The notes under the pieces were generated by a model. The model was given only the letters and a program-made list of their open reading frames with translations. It did no database searches and was not told the DNA's origin. The position numbers and the translations under genes are program-made. Of a stretch of 64,000 nt of DNA, positions 13,553 to 24,120 are shown in pieces. Source of the stretch: Phialocephala subalpina (taxonomy: Eukaryota > Ascomycota > Leotiomycetes > Helotiales > Mollisiaceae); contig FJOG01000002.1 in assembly GCA_900073065.1 (NCBI GenBank), forward strand, positions 934,652 to 998,651. The letters run 5' to 3'. The first letter of the stretch is position 1. Every line of letters starts with the position of its first letter.

Positions 13553-14570
13553 CTAACTCTTCCCAACACCGTCACCTTGACTCTCCGCCTTCTCCCTCCT
13601 CTCCATCCTCTCACTGAACCTATCCCCAAACCCCTCAAAAAGTGGTCTCATAACAACAGTAAACTTAACAAACTCTTCCATACAATCTACAACCCTATCC
13701 CTATTCCCACTCTTCAACAACCTCGCCGTCCCATCCCCATCTCCGCCTTCATCCTCAAACGCCTTCCATGCCATCGGTAAACTGGCTTGGTTACATATTG
13801 TCCACATCCTCATCCATCTCCCCAGGATCCTCAACGAGTTGACGGCGTTGAATGATTGCGAACCGCCATTCACTTGGATTACGGACAATGTTTTCCTTGC
13901 GTGGGACGGATGGAGCCAGTTGCCAAAGGGATCCAGTCTATTTGGTTTTTGAAGACGGCGGTTAGGTTGCCGTGTTGTTCGGGGGTGATCCAGACATGGC
14001 CGTCCGACCAGGAGGAGAGGGAGCGGAGTTCCTGGACTGAGCGATGCGTGTCCGGGACTGAGTCTCGAATTGGGAGTTCAGATGGGTTGAAGAGTCGGAC
14101 GTCACAACCGAGACGGTGGAGGATGCGGCAGGCTTCGAAGGCCATTAGTTTGCTGTATGAGCTGTGGATTCTTGTTAGCTCTCCTCTTGACTCTATGGAT
14201 ACAGGATGGAAAGGGAAAGGAGGTACCGTTTCCGTAAACTTCCATATAAGACCAAGACCTTGAGTCTTGATCCCGTCTTTGCGAGATCTGCTTCTGCTAT
14301 ACTGATAGCGGCATCAAGCTCCAGTTCCGAGATCCAATCTTTTTCTTCTGTCTCAGGAGAGAGAAGGAAAGGACGATATTTTGCTCTGATTTCGGCATCG
14401 TCTTCACTTTCCGAGATGGCGAGTTTTGGTGCTTCAGCGAGAGTTCTCAAGGATCGAGTTGGTGGGAGGATAGAGCCCATTTGATTTGTTACTGCAGCTG
14501 TGCAATTTTTATGAAATAAAGAGTTGTTGACTCGAAGTAGAAGATGAGAAGAAAGACGAAGGGTGCTCAT
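13553..14570 (-). CDS. arsH: ArsH-type NADPH-dependent FMN oxidoreductase, with apparent one-base frameshift
   Basis: ArsH proteins are flavodoxin-fold NADPH:FMN oxidoreductases that oxidise trivalent organoarsenicals and contribute to arsenic tolerance. Two exons: 14570-14227 and 14161-13553, with a 65-bp intron (CTAAC branch site). The splice rebuilds the flavin-binding loop LYGSLRKRSYS. Downstream are WSDGHVW, TPEQHGN, QIDWIPL and GGSQSFNAVNSLRILGRW, all hallmarks of the family. At about 13891-13894 the frame shifts after PTQGK. A run of four A (coding strand) needs one more base to continue into TLSVIQVNGG. The summed exon length, 953 nt, is exactly one short of a multiple of three. It is either a draft error in a homopolymer or a recent inactivation. 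The first ATG (14570) gives a Leu/Arg-rich N-terminus; an ATG at 14486 is an alternative start. No arsenic-pump or regulator gene is adjacent. Confidence 0.85.
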
Positions 14571-15042
14571 GGAGGAAGATCTAGGAAAATTTGGTCGATG
14601 AGAGAAGGGGCCATGCTGCACTTGCAATGTGAGGTTGTTTATAAAGCTCGAAGAGTGACATATCTGGCTGGACTCTGTAGGAAATTTGTTATCGCTGGAA
14701 TGTCACTGCTGCTTATCTATTGCTCAGGGATTTTAGCGTGTATGTTTCACTTCAGGGGGCAGCTCTTCCTGTGATGAGGCTGCTGAAGGGGTGCTGAGAC
14801 GAGGCTGATCAGCCTTCCGTGCTTCAAGTAGTAATAACTGCACTTTTCGTAAGTAGATGTTCAGATGAAAGCTTGCGATATGGGCATTTTGATGGAATGA
14901 TTGTGCGAAAAGAAAATTGAGGGGTTTGTAAAAATCTGGCGTTCGAATGTCCTAGTAGTGAAGCTGATGAAATTTACCGAGGTTTTGACGACCTCCAAAT
15001 CTCGACGCTTCAGTTGAAGATTGTTCTCTATACAACCACAAC
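14571..15042. other. shared divergent promoter region
   Basis: A spacer of 472 bp between the ArsH-type gene (-) and the thioesterase-fold gene (+), which diverge from it. It should contain both promoters. No TATA box or repeat stands out. Confidence 0.6.
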
Positions 15043-15975
15043 ATGATCACACGGTTACCAGCAAGAAGACTCACCATACACTCAGCGTCAAGACTAGTAT
15101 CACGGCCTGCCACGCGATGTACACACCACATTAAGTCTCGGCCGACCCCGTCACGGCAGCTCGATGGCAGATATCTACATGGTCGACTCTACTCTACTTC
15201 ACCACCTCCTCCTGCCAGCGAAACTTCCAAACCAATCGACCTGCGCTCTCAGTTCTCCGATGCTCATCCAACTCCACCTCCCTCTGCAGAACCGGCACCT
15301 CAACGCTCGCTCAGACCCTACATCTATGCAACACTCTTCTTCATGATCGGGCTTACAGTTGGACAATACGTCCGCCTCGTCCTCGCACCTCCGCCTCTCC
15401 CACCAGCAGGAACAAAAGAAGACGAGTTGATGGTCCAATACCTCCAAAAACAAGCCGAGCACCTTCCTATCGTGCAATCCCTATCCAACGATCCGAAATG
15501 GACACATCACGACGCCTACACCTCACTCCCCGAACACGAACGTTCCCATCGCCTCACAACCGGCCCATTAGCTGGCGCGCGAGCAATAGGTGGCTACCAA
15601 CGAATATTCTTCAACCAAGAATCCGGAGAGACGATAACGGTGATTTGGTTCGGAGGTGCTATTGCTGGCTGGCCTGGTGTCACGCATGGTGGGGTTATAG
15701 CTACGATATTCGATGAGAGTCTGGGGAGGTGTGCGATTCGACAGTTTCCGGCTAAGACAGGAGTCACGGCGAATCTCGAGTTGAATTATTTGAAGCCTGT
15801 GGTTACGAATTCGTTCTATGTTATAAGGGCGGTGCCGGATCAGGGAGCCACGGATACGAAGTGTTGGGTGAGTGCGAGGTTGGAGACTTTGGAGGGGAGA
15901 GTCTGCGTGGAGGCTAAGGCGCTTTTTGTTGTGCCGAAGAAGTTTCAGACGAGAAAGAGTGGTGGGCAATTTTGA
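15043..15975 (+). CDS. mitochondrial hotdog-fold thioesterase-like protein
   Basis: Intronless, 310 residues. The N-terminus is rich in Arg, Ser and Thr with no acidic residues for about 40 positions, typical of a mitochondrial presequence. A Pro-rich linker and one membrane-spanning segment (about residues 93-115, YIYATLFFMIGLTVGQYVRL) follow. The C-terminal half has the 4HBT/PaaI-like signature GVTHGGVIATIFDESLGRCA, with the HGG turn and the helix Asp/Glu expected near the active site, then NLELNYLKPV as a hotdog strand. Similar proteins are annotated in yeasts as UPF0644-type or thioesterase-superfamily mitochondrial proteins. The thioester substrate is not predictable. It diverges from the ArsH-type gene. 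Confidence 0.85.
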   Translation: MITRLPARRLTIHSASRLVSRPATRCTHHIKSRPTPSRQLDGRYLHGRLYSTSPPPPASETSKPIDLRSQFSDAHPTPPPSAEPAPQRSLRPYIYATLFFMIGLTVGQYVRLVLAPPPLPPAGTKEDELMVQYLQKQAEHLPIVQSLSNDPKWTHHDAYTSLPEHERSHRLTTGPLAGARAIGGYQRIFFNQESGETITVIWFGGAIAGWPGVTHGGVIATIFDESLGRCAIRQFPAKTGVTANLELNYLKPVVTNSFYVIRAVPDQGATDTKCWVSARLETLEGRVCVEAKALFVVPKKFQTRKSGGQF

Positions 15976-16652
15976 GGGAGGTTTCAGGTAGTTTGGGAGA
16001 GGCTCTGTATATTGCATGTTTGAGTATGGATCAAGTGATGCCGTCTTGGGACCGGATGGGAATATCAGTCATTTGCAAGCTTGTATCTGCGTTGATTGTG
16101 ACTTGGAATTGTCATTCGTTCATGATTTTCTGACAAATTCCTGTGGTTTCAAGCGACTCCTGATGGAATGACGGTTTTGATATGGATTATTGCACGTCAG
16201 TGACCCACTACTTAAGTATTCTTTTGCTACCTTATCCGATCTTTCTCGAATAGTATTCTTCGACGTCGATAGGCTCTCGTACGGTACATTGCCTGCTACT
16301 GGCTTATGCAACTACGGAGTTCGACGATCTCGAACTCCGCAATTATAAGCTTGCCTCTTTCTCCACAAATAGACATGGAGACAAGAACCCAAACTCCAGT
16401 GAGTCACCAATCTGATAAAGACCAGCGGCCACAAGCGAATGCGAACGATCAAGTACGCTGTTGTCTGTTCCAGAGGACCACAGACTCATAACTTTGTAAT
16501 ATTAGTGAGTCACAAAACTAAAGCTTGACGATGACATATTGGTGGCCTTAAGTCCATCATTCTCCGTAAGCGAAATTTCCGAAGCGAGTTTTCCGAGATG
16601 GATTCTGATGTTTGTCGTCGGTACCGACTATGTTCGATTGTTTCCTTCAGTC
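15976..16652. other. intergenic, promoter of the O-methyltransferase
   Basis: Contains the 3' end of the thioesterase-like transcript and the promoter of the gene at 16690. Apart from the TATA element at 16653 I see no distinctive structure. Confidence 0.55.
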
Positions 16653-16660
16653 TATATAAA
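16653..16660 (+). promoter_or_regulatory. TATA box of the O-methyltransferase gene
   Basis: A perfect TATATAAA lies 30 bp before the first in-frame ATG (16690) and 141 bp before the second (16801). With normal spacing, transcription would begin close to the first ATG. Many transcripts might therefore be translated from the second. Confidence 0.6.
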
Positions 16661-16689
16661 GATCAAAGTGCGCCCAAGTTGCTCTCACA

Positions 16690-17490
16690 ATGCAAGTTCA
16701 ACGGGCTCTCACATCCAGAAACTTTCTCTCACAAATCAATCCCTCACGTTCAACTTCTCAAAAGATCTCAAAACTCAATACTAGAACTTTCACCGCAACC
16801 ATGCCAGCCCACGAGTTCAAAGCCTCAGAATACGCTAAATTCGACTCCGTCAACGCCTGGATCGAAACTTCCCTCGTCAAACAAGATGCAAGCCTCGCAT
16901 CCTGTCTCGAAGCCAACGCCACCGCCCAACTCGAAGATATCGACGTCGCACCTAACGAAGGTAAATTCCACTACCTCCTCGCCAAAATGAACAAAGTCAA
17001 GCGAGTCCTCGAGATCGGTACTCTAGGAGGTTACTCTGCAATTTGGTTTGCGAAAGCCGTTGCTCCTGTTGGCGGAAAAGTGATCACGCTCGAATTCGAG
17101 CCTGAGCATGCTAAAGTTGCGAGATCTAACATCGCTAATGCTGGTTTTGCGGATGTGGTTGAGGTTAGAGTTGGGAAGGCTCTAGATACGTTGAAGAAGA
17201 TGAGGGAGGATGGAGAGGAGGGGTTTGATTATGTGTTTATTGATGCTGATAAGTCGAATAATGCGGGCTACCTGAAGTACGCGTTAGAGTTTGCTCACGT
17301 GGGAACGGTCATTGTAGTTGATAATGTTGTAAGGCAGGGGAAGGTGCTTGAGGATAAGGATGCGCATTCTGAGGGGCAGAGGAAGGCGTTTGAATTTTTG
17401 AAGGGGGAGAAGAGGGTGGAGTGTACGGCTTTACAGACCGTGGGCCCAAAGGGTTGGGATGGCTTTGCGGTTGCGATGGTTGTGGAGTGA
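16690..17490 (+). CDS. class I SAM-dependent O-methyltransferase (caffeoyl-CoA OMT-like family 3)
   Basis: Intronless, 266 residues from the first ATG and 229 from ATG 16801. The core starts at MPAHEFKASEYAKFD. It contains the SAM-binding loop VLEIGTLGGYSAIWFAKA, the acidic strand end ITLEFEPEHA, the metal-binding motif DYVFIDADKSNN and the later VVDNVVRQGKV, all typical of cation-dependent family 3 O-methyltransferases. The acceptor is probably a small catechol-like compound, but the sequence does not say which. The 37 residues before the second ATG are rich in Arg, Ser, Thr and Gln and nearly free of acids, like a mitochondrial presequence. Dual start use could give mitochondrial and cytosolic forms. 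The TATA box at 16653 sits just before the first ATG. Confidence 0.9.
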   Translation: MQVQRALTSRNFLSQINPSRSTSQKISKLNTRTFTATMPAHEFKASEYAKFDSVNAWIETSLVKQDASLASCLEANATAQLEDIDVAPNEGKFHYLLAKMNKVKRVLEIGTLGGYSAIWFAKAVAPVGGKVITLEFEPEHAKVARSNIANAGFADVVEVRVGKALDTLKKMREDGEEGFDYVFIDADKSNNAGYLKYALEFAHVGTVIVVDNVVRQGKVLEDKDAHSEGQRKAFEFLKGEKRVECTALQTVGPKGWDGFAVAMVVE

Positions 17491-18193
17491 AAGGGTTTTG
17501 GAAGGACTCAGAGGTTGGTACATAGCTAGCCAGTGGGCTTTTGTGCGTTTGAGAGGTTATTTCGAGATCGCGAGTCATCATTCACGGCTTTGACTTTTAC
17601 TCCTGTTGATGGTTGAGTTTAAGCATTGCCTTTGCTATCCAAAAATGTATATTTTGGTATCTTCCATCCTGCTGACAAAGTCATCAATGTTGAAATTCAC
17701 GTCCACTATCAACCTCATGCTGTCTCACGTTGCAAGCCATGCTCTTCCACATTCTGTATATCAACTAGCCGTTAAGTGATGGCTTCCTCATTCAAGGAAC
17801 ATCCCAGCCGCTTAATCTAGCTCCCATCTCTCCAACTAAAGAAGCCGCATTGACATGCCAAGCTAGAAATACTCCGCAAACCTCGCAAACGTTTCCCGGT
17901 GCTTTTCCCACCAACTACAATTGGATCGGTACTCCGCAAATATCTCAAGCTCATTACCTCTTTCAGAACCGTGCATTACCGGAGGTGGCTGGCTTCTTCA
18001 TGCGATCCAAACATTTGTTCCCCTCGTCGGTCTTCATCTAGCCTCATGCCCCGCCTCGTTTTATGCATTGCAAACAATCTCGGCTCACGGTTCTCCATTT
18101 GGCACCAGCCGCATCGTAAATTTGTTCTTCAACAATGTTTCGCGGTCGTGCATTTGAACACCCTGGTTGAAGATCATTCCGCAGGTCAGAGCG
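17491..18193. other. intergenic, no gene supported
   Basis: 3' flank of the O-methyltransferase. No recognisable coding content. The motif ACTCCGCAAA occurs twice (17871 and 17931). Confidence 0.55.
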
Positions 18194-18544
18194 CTACGAC
18201 GTTGAACTCAATTCGTCTTTGAGGTAGCGAATCAGATCCTTGACCTTGGAGATGCGGGTTAGTGCCCCTCCATGCAGTGAACATGCATCAAGATGCATGG
18301 GAAGGAAATTTTGCTGCGTGTGCCGAATTGGACGTGCTGGAGGTGCTTCACCGACAAAATGGGCGCTTCTTCTCTTTTCTGATCGTGGGTTTCTGAGTTT
18401 TTGCTGAATGCAAGTACCCCGCGTGTTTTTTTCTTCTTCGGGTTGAGAACTTGAGATTGCATTTTTGGTTGAATATGTCTTATTTGTCTTAAGAAGAGGT
18501 CGGAGATTCGTTCTGAGCGAGCGAGGATGGGTGAAGCTCAGCAT
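18194..18544 (-). CDS. hypothetical protein with mitochondrial-type N-terminus, 116 aa
   Basis: A single open frame from a true ATG at 18544. The N-terminus (MLSFTHPRSLRTNLRPLLK) is Arg- and Leu-rich and lacks acidic residues, as in mitochondrial presequences. The body is basic and ends in a charged helix (ISKVKDLIRYLKDELSSTS). I do not recognise a domain. Upstream DNA (18545-18830) is strongly CT-rich on the coding strand, as fungal promoters and leaders often are. It could also be a chance frame. Small internal introns are possible but not forced. Confidence 0.4.
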   Translation of the reverse strand: MLSFTHPRSLRTNLRPLLKTNKTYSTKNAISSSQPEEEKNTRGTCIQQKLRNPRSEKRRSAHFVGEAPPARPIRHTQQNFLPMHLDACSLHGGALTRISKVKDLIRYLKDELSSTS

Positions 18545-18875
18545 GCCCACGAGAGGCAGAGCTGTTTTCCCGACGCGCTGTACTCGGCGAGGTTGCTTTG
18601 GAAGGTGTTGTCGCAGACTAAGGTTATTGTTTCGGTGCTGAAGGCGGATCGGGTTGTGAGGAGGAAGGTGTCTGTGAGGACGAGGACGAAGACGAGGACG
18701 AGGGAGTGGGTTGAGAATGGTGGTGAATATGGATGTCGGGATGAGAAGGGGAAGGAGAGAGGGGCATTTGGTTTGGAGAGGACCAAAAGCAAGACGAGGC
18801 GGAAGGTGAAAACGAGCTGCTATTTATGCAAGTGAGTCTACAATCTCCCGTAGCTCTGGCAGAGGATCCAACCTA

Positions 18876-19641
18876 ATGATATTGAAGACTACATCACGAC
18901 AACTTCTCGAAATCAACAATCGAGCTTCCATGGCCGTCATACCCCTCAACGACATCACTCAACCCCTCCCTCAATTCCGAATCGCAAGAAAGTCTCACCT
19001 TTCTCCCAATCACGCGCTCTCAACCTCCTTGTCCACCTCGACGATCAACATCTCTTCCTTACTACAAGATTTTGAATCAGTTAAAGCGCGTCCAGATCGT
19101 TACTGGTCCGCATTACGCACTACCAGATTTTCGTTTGGAAGTTGATGATGGATACGCGTTTTCTCACTTGGTCGAAAGTTACATGTCTGGTGACACAGAT
19201 ATGAGAGATCCGATCTGGAAACCGCTGTTGCAAGCCAGTCACGAGGAGGCTGGCGTTAGAAATCTCATACTGGCTGTTGCGAGCATAAACCGAGCTCGTT
19301 CCTTCCGTTGTCTACTTTCAGACCATCCGAACCTGGAAAGAGCAGTACCCCGTCACTGTTTTCAGGCACGTGTACGCCTTTCCTCCCTCCTCTCTCGGTG
19401 TAAAATCAGAGCAGATGCTCAGGCCTGGGAAGTGAGTTTTATGGCAATCTACCTGCTCACTTACCTTAGTGCACTGCTTTCCGACAAGACAGCAGTGCGA
19501 TATTGGGCAAGGACGGTGGTGAAGGTTCTCGGGAGAGCGTTGAGAGTTTTTGGTGATGAGATTGAAGGTGATGGATTTAAGTTACCGGGTGGGATGAGAG
19601 AGGTTGCATTTGCTTTCGGGAGATTGAATTTGAGTCTTTGA
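18876..19641 (+). pseudogene. degenerate fungal-specific transcription-factor-like fragment
   Basis: The frame covering 19072-19641 resembles the middle homology region of Zn2Cys6 regulators. DPIWKPLLQASHEEAGVRNLILAVAS matches the usual FW-x-x-L-x-x-QxSH-x-EPAVR-xA pattern in layout, followed by a Tyr/His-Ala-type helix and AWEVSFMAIYLLTYLSALL. No convincing zinc cluster or continuous N-terminal exon joins it. Upstream, two other frames are open (one from 18876) and neither splices cleanly in. The fragment ends early, at about 190 codons, against several hundred in the family. I read it as a truncated or decayed regulator. A short uncharacterised gene is the alternative. Confidence 0.4.
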
Positions 19642-19877
19642 TGTAATGACGGAAAACGAGTTGGGGTTGATAACCGGCAGACGACGGATATGAAACGACA
19701 GACAATGATACAGGCAACAACACCATGGGAATGGGAATGATAATGGTATAGAGGTTCATCAAAAGGGTGCCCGAGAAGCGTTTCGCAACGGCTCGGAGCT
19801 AGGGACAGGTCTATCATTTGGGATAAAGTACATACTTGATGAAATGAGACATGACTAAAACATCAGACTGCCGTGCA

Positions 19878-20731
19878 TCATGATGCACCAAACTCGGGCC
19901 GGTCAAAATACCAACACGTGGCCTCAATTGTCCCTCCATCTTTCACCCACGCTGGCGTCAAAGTGATAATTTCTCCTTTCCTCCCACCACATTTCTCCAA
20001 TACCCTGAGACTCGCACCATTCCTCGGATCGGTCTTCGCTACCAGGAACTTGATGTTCTGCCTCTCTGGTCTTACATCAGCCCTCTTTTTATTCCTCAAC
20101 TCTCCACTCCTCAAGATCGACGACCGGAAGAGAGAGAAGGAAAGAAATACGTACGAGGAAACGTCCAGTACCACTTCAAAAACAACGCAAAAGCTTCAGT
20201 AGCAAACCCCCTTCCCCAATACTCTCTATTCAAACAATATCCTGTCTCCATGCCCTGCGGACTCCAGCGATTGGTGCCCGTTATGCCTATACACTTCGCC
20301 TCTCCTTTTGCGTTCTTCACTTCTATCCCAGCTTTGGTATTTTCTGGAACGTCTTTGAGCATTATTGCGAACTTATCTATTTCTCTTGTCAATTTCTCAT
20401 GTTTTTGAAAGAGCGGGGAGAAAGAGAAAAGGGGAGGGCTGACCGATTTCGGGATTCTGCTCATTGTTCAAAGTCTTCGGCATGAATTCTCGTGTCTGTT
20501 CGAGGTTGTGCATTACGAGTTTCGTCCTTTTAGAATTCCAAGTTAGGAGCTGAGAATATGGGAAGGTAGAGAAGCGGTAAAGGGAAGGGAATGGGTGACA
20601 CACGACCACTGAACAGCCTCCTCACTAGTCCACAACTCATGAAAATCCTCTAGATGTTTCTCCAAAGTCAAGGGTTCGAGATAGATTCGGGAGGTTTGTG
20701 CTGATTCTAGATTTGGGTATTGAATGTCCAT
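19878..20731 (-). CDS. GNAT-family N-acetyltransferase (RimJ/RimL-like)
   Basis: Four exons on the minus strand: 20731-20604, 20526-20444, 20376 to about 20151, and about 20070-19878 (209 residues). The last intron could instead use donor GTACGT at 20154 and acceptor before 20065 (206 residues); both keep frame. The N-terminus has the RIYLEPLTLEKHLEDFHEL start typical of acetyltransf_3 proteins. The acetyl-CoA loop is NREYWGRGFATEAF, with the R-x-x-G-x-A pattern following a Gly-Tyr strand. The C-terminus holds VAKTDPRNGASLRVLEKCGG, the usual N-x-x-S-x-x-V-L-x-K-x-G motif. Fungal relatives acetylate small molecules or protein N-termini; the substrate is unknown. It is convergent with the fragment at 18876-19641. 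Confidence 0.88.
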
Positions 20732-21295
20732 GTTTTCTTTCAGGATGTTGGTTCCCCGTCTCCTGAAATGTATAACAAAGAAGCAAAGGTGGAGCGAGTC
20801 GATTAAATGAGACAGGTGTTGCGGTACCTCTGTATTAATGTACGGGGTTCTCGGAGCAATGAAGCTAAGGAGTCCCCGCAAGTCGGATAAGATCGGATGA
20901 AAGTTCAGGATAGGAACAGTAGGCACCGCCAGCGGGATCTTGCATTGGAGCCTGTCTTATTGGAGTGTGCTGTGCGAGATTCGGAGCTGAAAGATTGAAA
21001 AGGAGGGCGGTTGATAATGCACGATAAGGGAAAAGTTGGTGGGGTGAGGAGGGGTACTGGGCACGTGTTTGGTGGGGTCAACAAAGGGGCTCGGAGGATA
21101 TGAGTCGAGAGTGGTCATGTGCAGGACGAAGAACATGAAGTTGCTTGTAACGATTGTAACGAGCGTATTTCATCAATTCATGCTAATTTCCAAGATCCTA
21201 TTTCCTATCCATTGCTCCGTATTCGTCGTTATGTGTTACATTTCCCAATCTTTCCTCCCAATTTCCAATTTCCATTCTCATCAATCATCACTCAT
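20732..21295. other. intergenic between two minus-strand genes
   Basis: Holds the GNAT gene promoter on the left and the 3' flank of the fasciclin gene on the right, the latter T- and C-rich (21200-21290). No gene is supported. Confidence 0.6.
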
Positions 21296-22798
21296 TTACA
21301 ACTCCTTGTAAAAGGTCTCCAATCTCTCCTTGAACTCCTCAAGATCCATCTCCTCCTCAACTTCCTCCGACTTTGCGCCTGGAGTCTTGGGAGGAATAAG
21401 AATGCTCGAGACGACGTGGATAACACCATCCTTCGCAATTCCGTCTTGCACAGCAACAGAAGAAAAGCCGTTGATTTTGATGCTGATAAATCCTCCGTAT
21501 CTGGCGATGTCGATGCTGAGACTCTTGTCGTCAAGTAAAGTTGGCAAGTCGACATGGAAGTGTCCCTTCGGGATACCCTCCTCATGACTCTCATCGGTCG
21601 ATCTGTAGAATGCGTCGGAGTACAATGTCTGGTTGGCAACAACGTGGTACTTCAACAACGCCTTAAGATATTTTTCTCCGTAGCTCGAGAAGAGGAAAGC
21701 ATTGATCTTTGGGCCCAACTTCTTGAATGCGAAGTTTGAGGGTGCGAAGAGTGTACCGCCTACATGGGGAGCTTCCTTGAGAGCTTCGAAGAGACCGGTC
21801 TTCTCGAGTCCAAGTAGGAGGGTGGAGAACTCGCCGGGGAGGAGGGAGAGGATTGTTGTTGCTGGTGGGGGTGGGAGGAGGAGGGAGTCGATGCCGTGGA
21901 TTACGCCGTTGGTTCCGAACTGCAAGAGGAATCAATCAGTATGGATGCAGGAGCAGTCAGACAGGGAAGGACATACGATGTTGACAGCAACAATTTTCGA
22001 ATAAAAGTTGATATTCAATCCCTTGGGAATTCCAAACCCAACCCGCAGACGTTGTGCCTCACCGCCAATAGCATCTTCTCCAAGAATAGTAGGGATGGTA
22101 TGCGAAATGAGTACTCGTCCAGCGGGGTAGAAATCGGCAGAGACGTGATATGCCAGGACTTTCTTAATGAGTTCCTTAGATGGCTTCTTGTGATGATCAG
22201 GGATCTTCTCGAAAGCTTTATCGGTAGGAGCGAAGACGGTATAGTTTGCTGCAGTGCCGTTTAATGCTTCAACAAGATCTGGATATTCGTTGATCAGCTT
22301 AGCGAGCTTGGTGGTATACTTGCTCTCGTTGATGAGCTCGTAGACTGTCTTGTTTGGGTGTAAATGCTTGTGAGGAGGATGTCCGTGAGGAGGATGTCCG
22401 CGATGAGGACGCTTGGGTCGATGATGTGGTGGTCCGTGGTGGTCGTCGGTCCAGTCAATCTCGATGTCTTCAATGGTGGAAACAGCAGAGTCGAGCCAGC
22501 CTTGAGTATCGAACTTGGTCATGGAGTGATGGCATTCGAAGGTGTTCTTGATGTTTGAGCCAGTCTCGGAGGCAGCGTTGATGGCGTTATCGAGGGCACT
22601 CTCTCCAAGTGCAACAGCATCTTTGAAGGTATCCTCGACTTCGGACCAGACGTTGTCGATTCCGCCTTGGATTCTGTCGAGGAATGTTTGAGGTTCCTTT
22701 TGAGACTCGAGAACCATTTGGCTGGTCATCTCCTCATCTGGGAGGACGAAGGCGGAAGTGAGGGCCGCAAGCGGCAGGAGAGTAGTGATCAACTTCAT
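21296..22798 (-). CDS. secreted protein with two fasciclin (FAS1) domains
   Basis: Two exons (22798-21977 and 21919-21296) around a 57-bp intron give 481 residues. A signal peptide is clear (MKLITTLLPLAALTSAFVLP). Residues ~20-115 are acidic and helical. A His/Pro-rich stretch of about 30 residues follows (HHGPPHHRPKRPHRGHPPHG). The first FAS1 domain has NYTVFAPTDKAFEKIP and, across the intron, GVIHGIDSLLLPP. The second has GTLFAPSNFAFKKLG, YHVVANQTLYSD and KDGVIHVVSSILIPP. These match the H1 (T-x-FAP-x-D/N-x-AF) and H2 (NGVIHxID) FAS1 motifs. Several N-glycosylation sequons occur (NKT, NES, NGT, NYT, NQT). No GPI-anchor tail is evident; the C-terminus is acidic. A cell-surface or matrix adhesion role is usual for the family, but the ligand is unknown. 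Confidence 0.92.
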
Positions 22799-24120
22799 TT
22801 TGATGATATTGATCTATGGATGAAGAGGAGAGTTGAAGGAAGTTGGGTGATTGAAGAAGGGAGGTAGAAATAAGCTAGGACCTGATGACGCTTGTCGCAA
22901 GTTTAAGGCGCGATGCCGTATGAGCTGATACACCTCGTTTCGTCAGAAAGCAAACAAACCGATTCGCTGAAACGTACAGACGAAGCAGAAACGCGATTCT
23001 GGCAAGAGAGATATTGGCCGATGCGATGAAGCTTTCTTTCTTTTGTCTTTCGTCTTTTAGATATTTCCGAGATACATTCCGGACTCGCGTCCCTCTCTGC
23101 CTGAGCAGCTTGCGCGGCTTCAGAACACGAATTGCATCATTTCATCATCGACAATTGGTGTGGAGAGACGGACTGGTGCACATAATCCTTGTACAGTACA
23201 TGCTGCATATTTACCCCTCGATCGGAGCATCTTGTTGCCGACTGTATGAGAATCCCGTAAAAGTAAGACTCGTTTTCGTATAAAAGCGTGAATACGATTG
23301 ACGAATGAGAAGGAAGGAAGGAAGAAAAGAGGAAAGGCGAAGCTCATGATAATCAGGTGAGGGAAAGAAGGAATAAAACTTTCTAAGAAAGCATATATCA
23401 AAGCCCATAGCCCCGTCACTTTCGCTGATCTGGAGGACTACATTTCATCAGAATCTCAAAATGTTCTCTTGAAGGAATGCGATGTTGATATCTCTTCTTT
23501 CATCCCTGCCGGAAGTCCCGGAAAGGTTGAAGCTCTTATCGTTATCGGCAAGAATGTGGGGGATCTCCAAATGAAGCGGGGACATTCAGGGGCAGGAACA
23601 TCTTGTTCCAACCTCAGATTAAATCCAGTCTGTCTGTCAGGTGTGTTTTCATCTATGTTTCTCATCGTTCTTTCCTTCCAAATTCTGTTCTACACAACCC
23701 ATTGTCGACGGTGCTCCAGCTTCGGTCTCTCGACAGGGACCACAACCAAGCTTTTTCTAGCGGGGCACCAAAAGGCATTACGTCTTGGCTCCAGTTGGAG
23801 CAAACGGAGCTTCAAGAGTCCAGTATTTTGATTCGTTATTTATCAATTGAGCAGAGCACAACTCGAGCTATGACTGGCTCTGAAATCAGAAAAGCCACAT
23901 TAATGCCCATTACTGTACTCCAGTGAATGCAGGTCCTGCAACGGGGCGTTTCAAGCGAATTCGTACCTCTGTCGTCATAGGTTGAAAGCCCTTGAGTTTC
24001 TGCTTCAAAAGCTGTTGGTAGCCCACAGAGAAAGCTTTTCCCTTATTTCAGAACTCCTTCTTTCGTATTTTCAAGATCAATCGACTTCGGAAAACTTCAG
24101 AAAACGATTTCAGAGCCAAA
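22799..24120. other. divergent promoter region of the fasciclin and glutamate decarboxylase genes
   Basis: A spacer of 1.3 kb between head-to-head genes. The open frames at 23014-23283, 23469-23831 and the minus 23456-23665 overlap each other and carry no known domain. Pyrimidine-rich DNA at 24040-24080 probably marks the glutamate decarboxylase leader. Confidence 0.55.

Noticed and set aside
18527..18835. Frame ending in RRKVKTSCYLCK, reminiscent of a Zn2Cys6 cluster start
   Set aside because: Only two of six Cys are present, no downstream exon supplies the rest, and the DNA is a G-rich strand opposite a likely CT-rich promoter.
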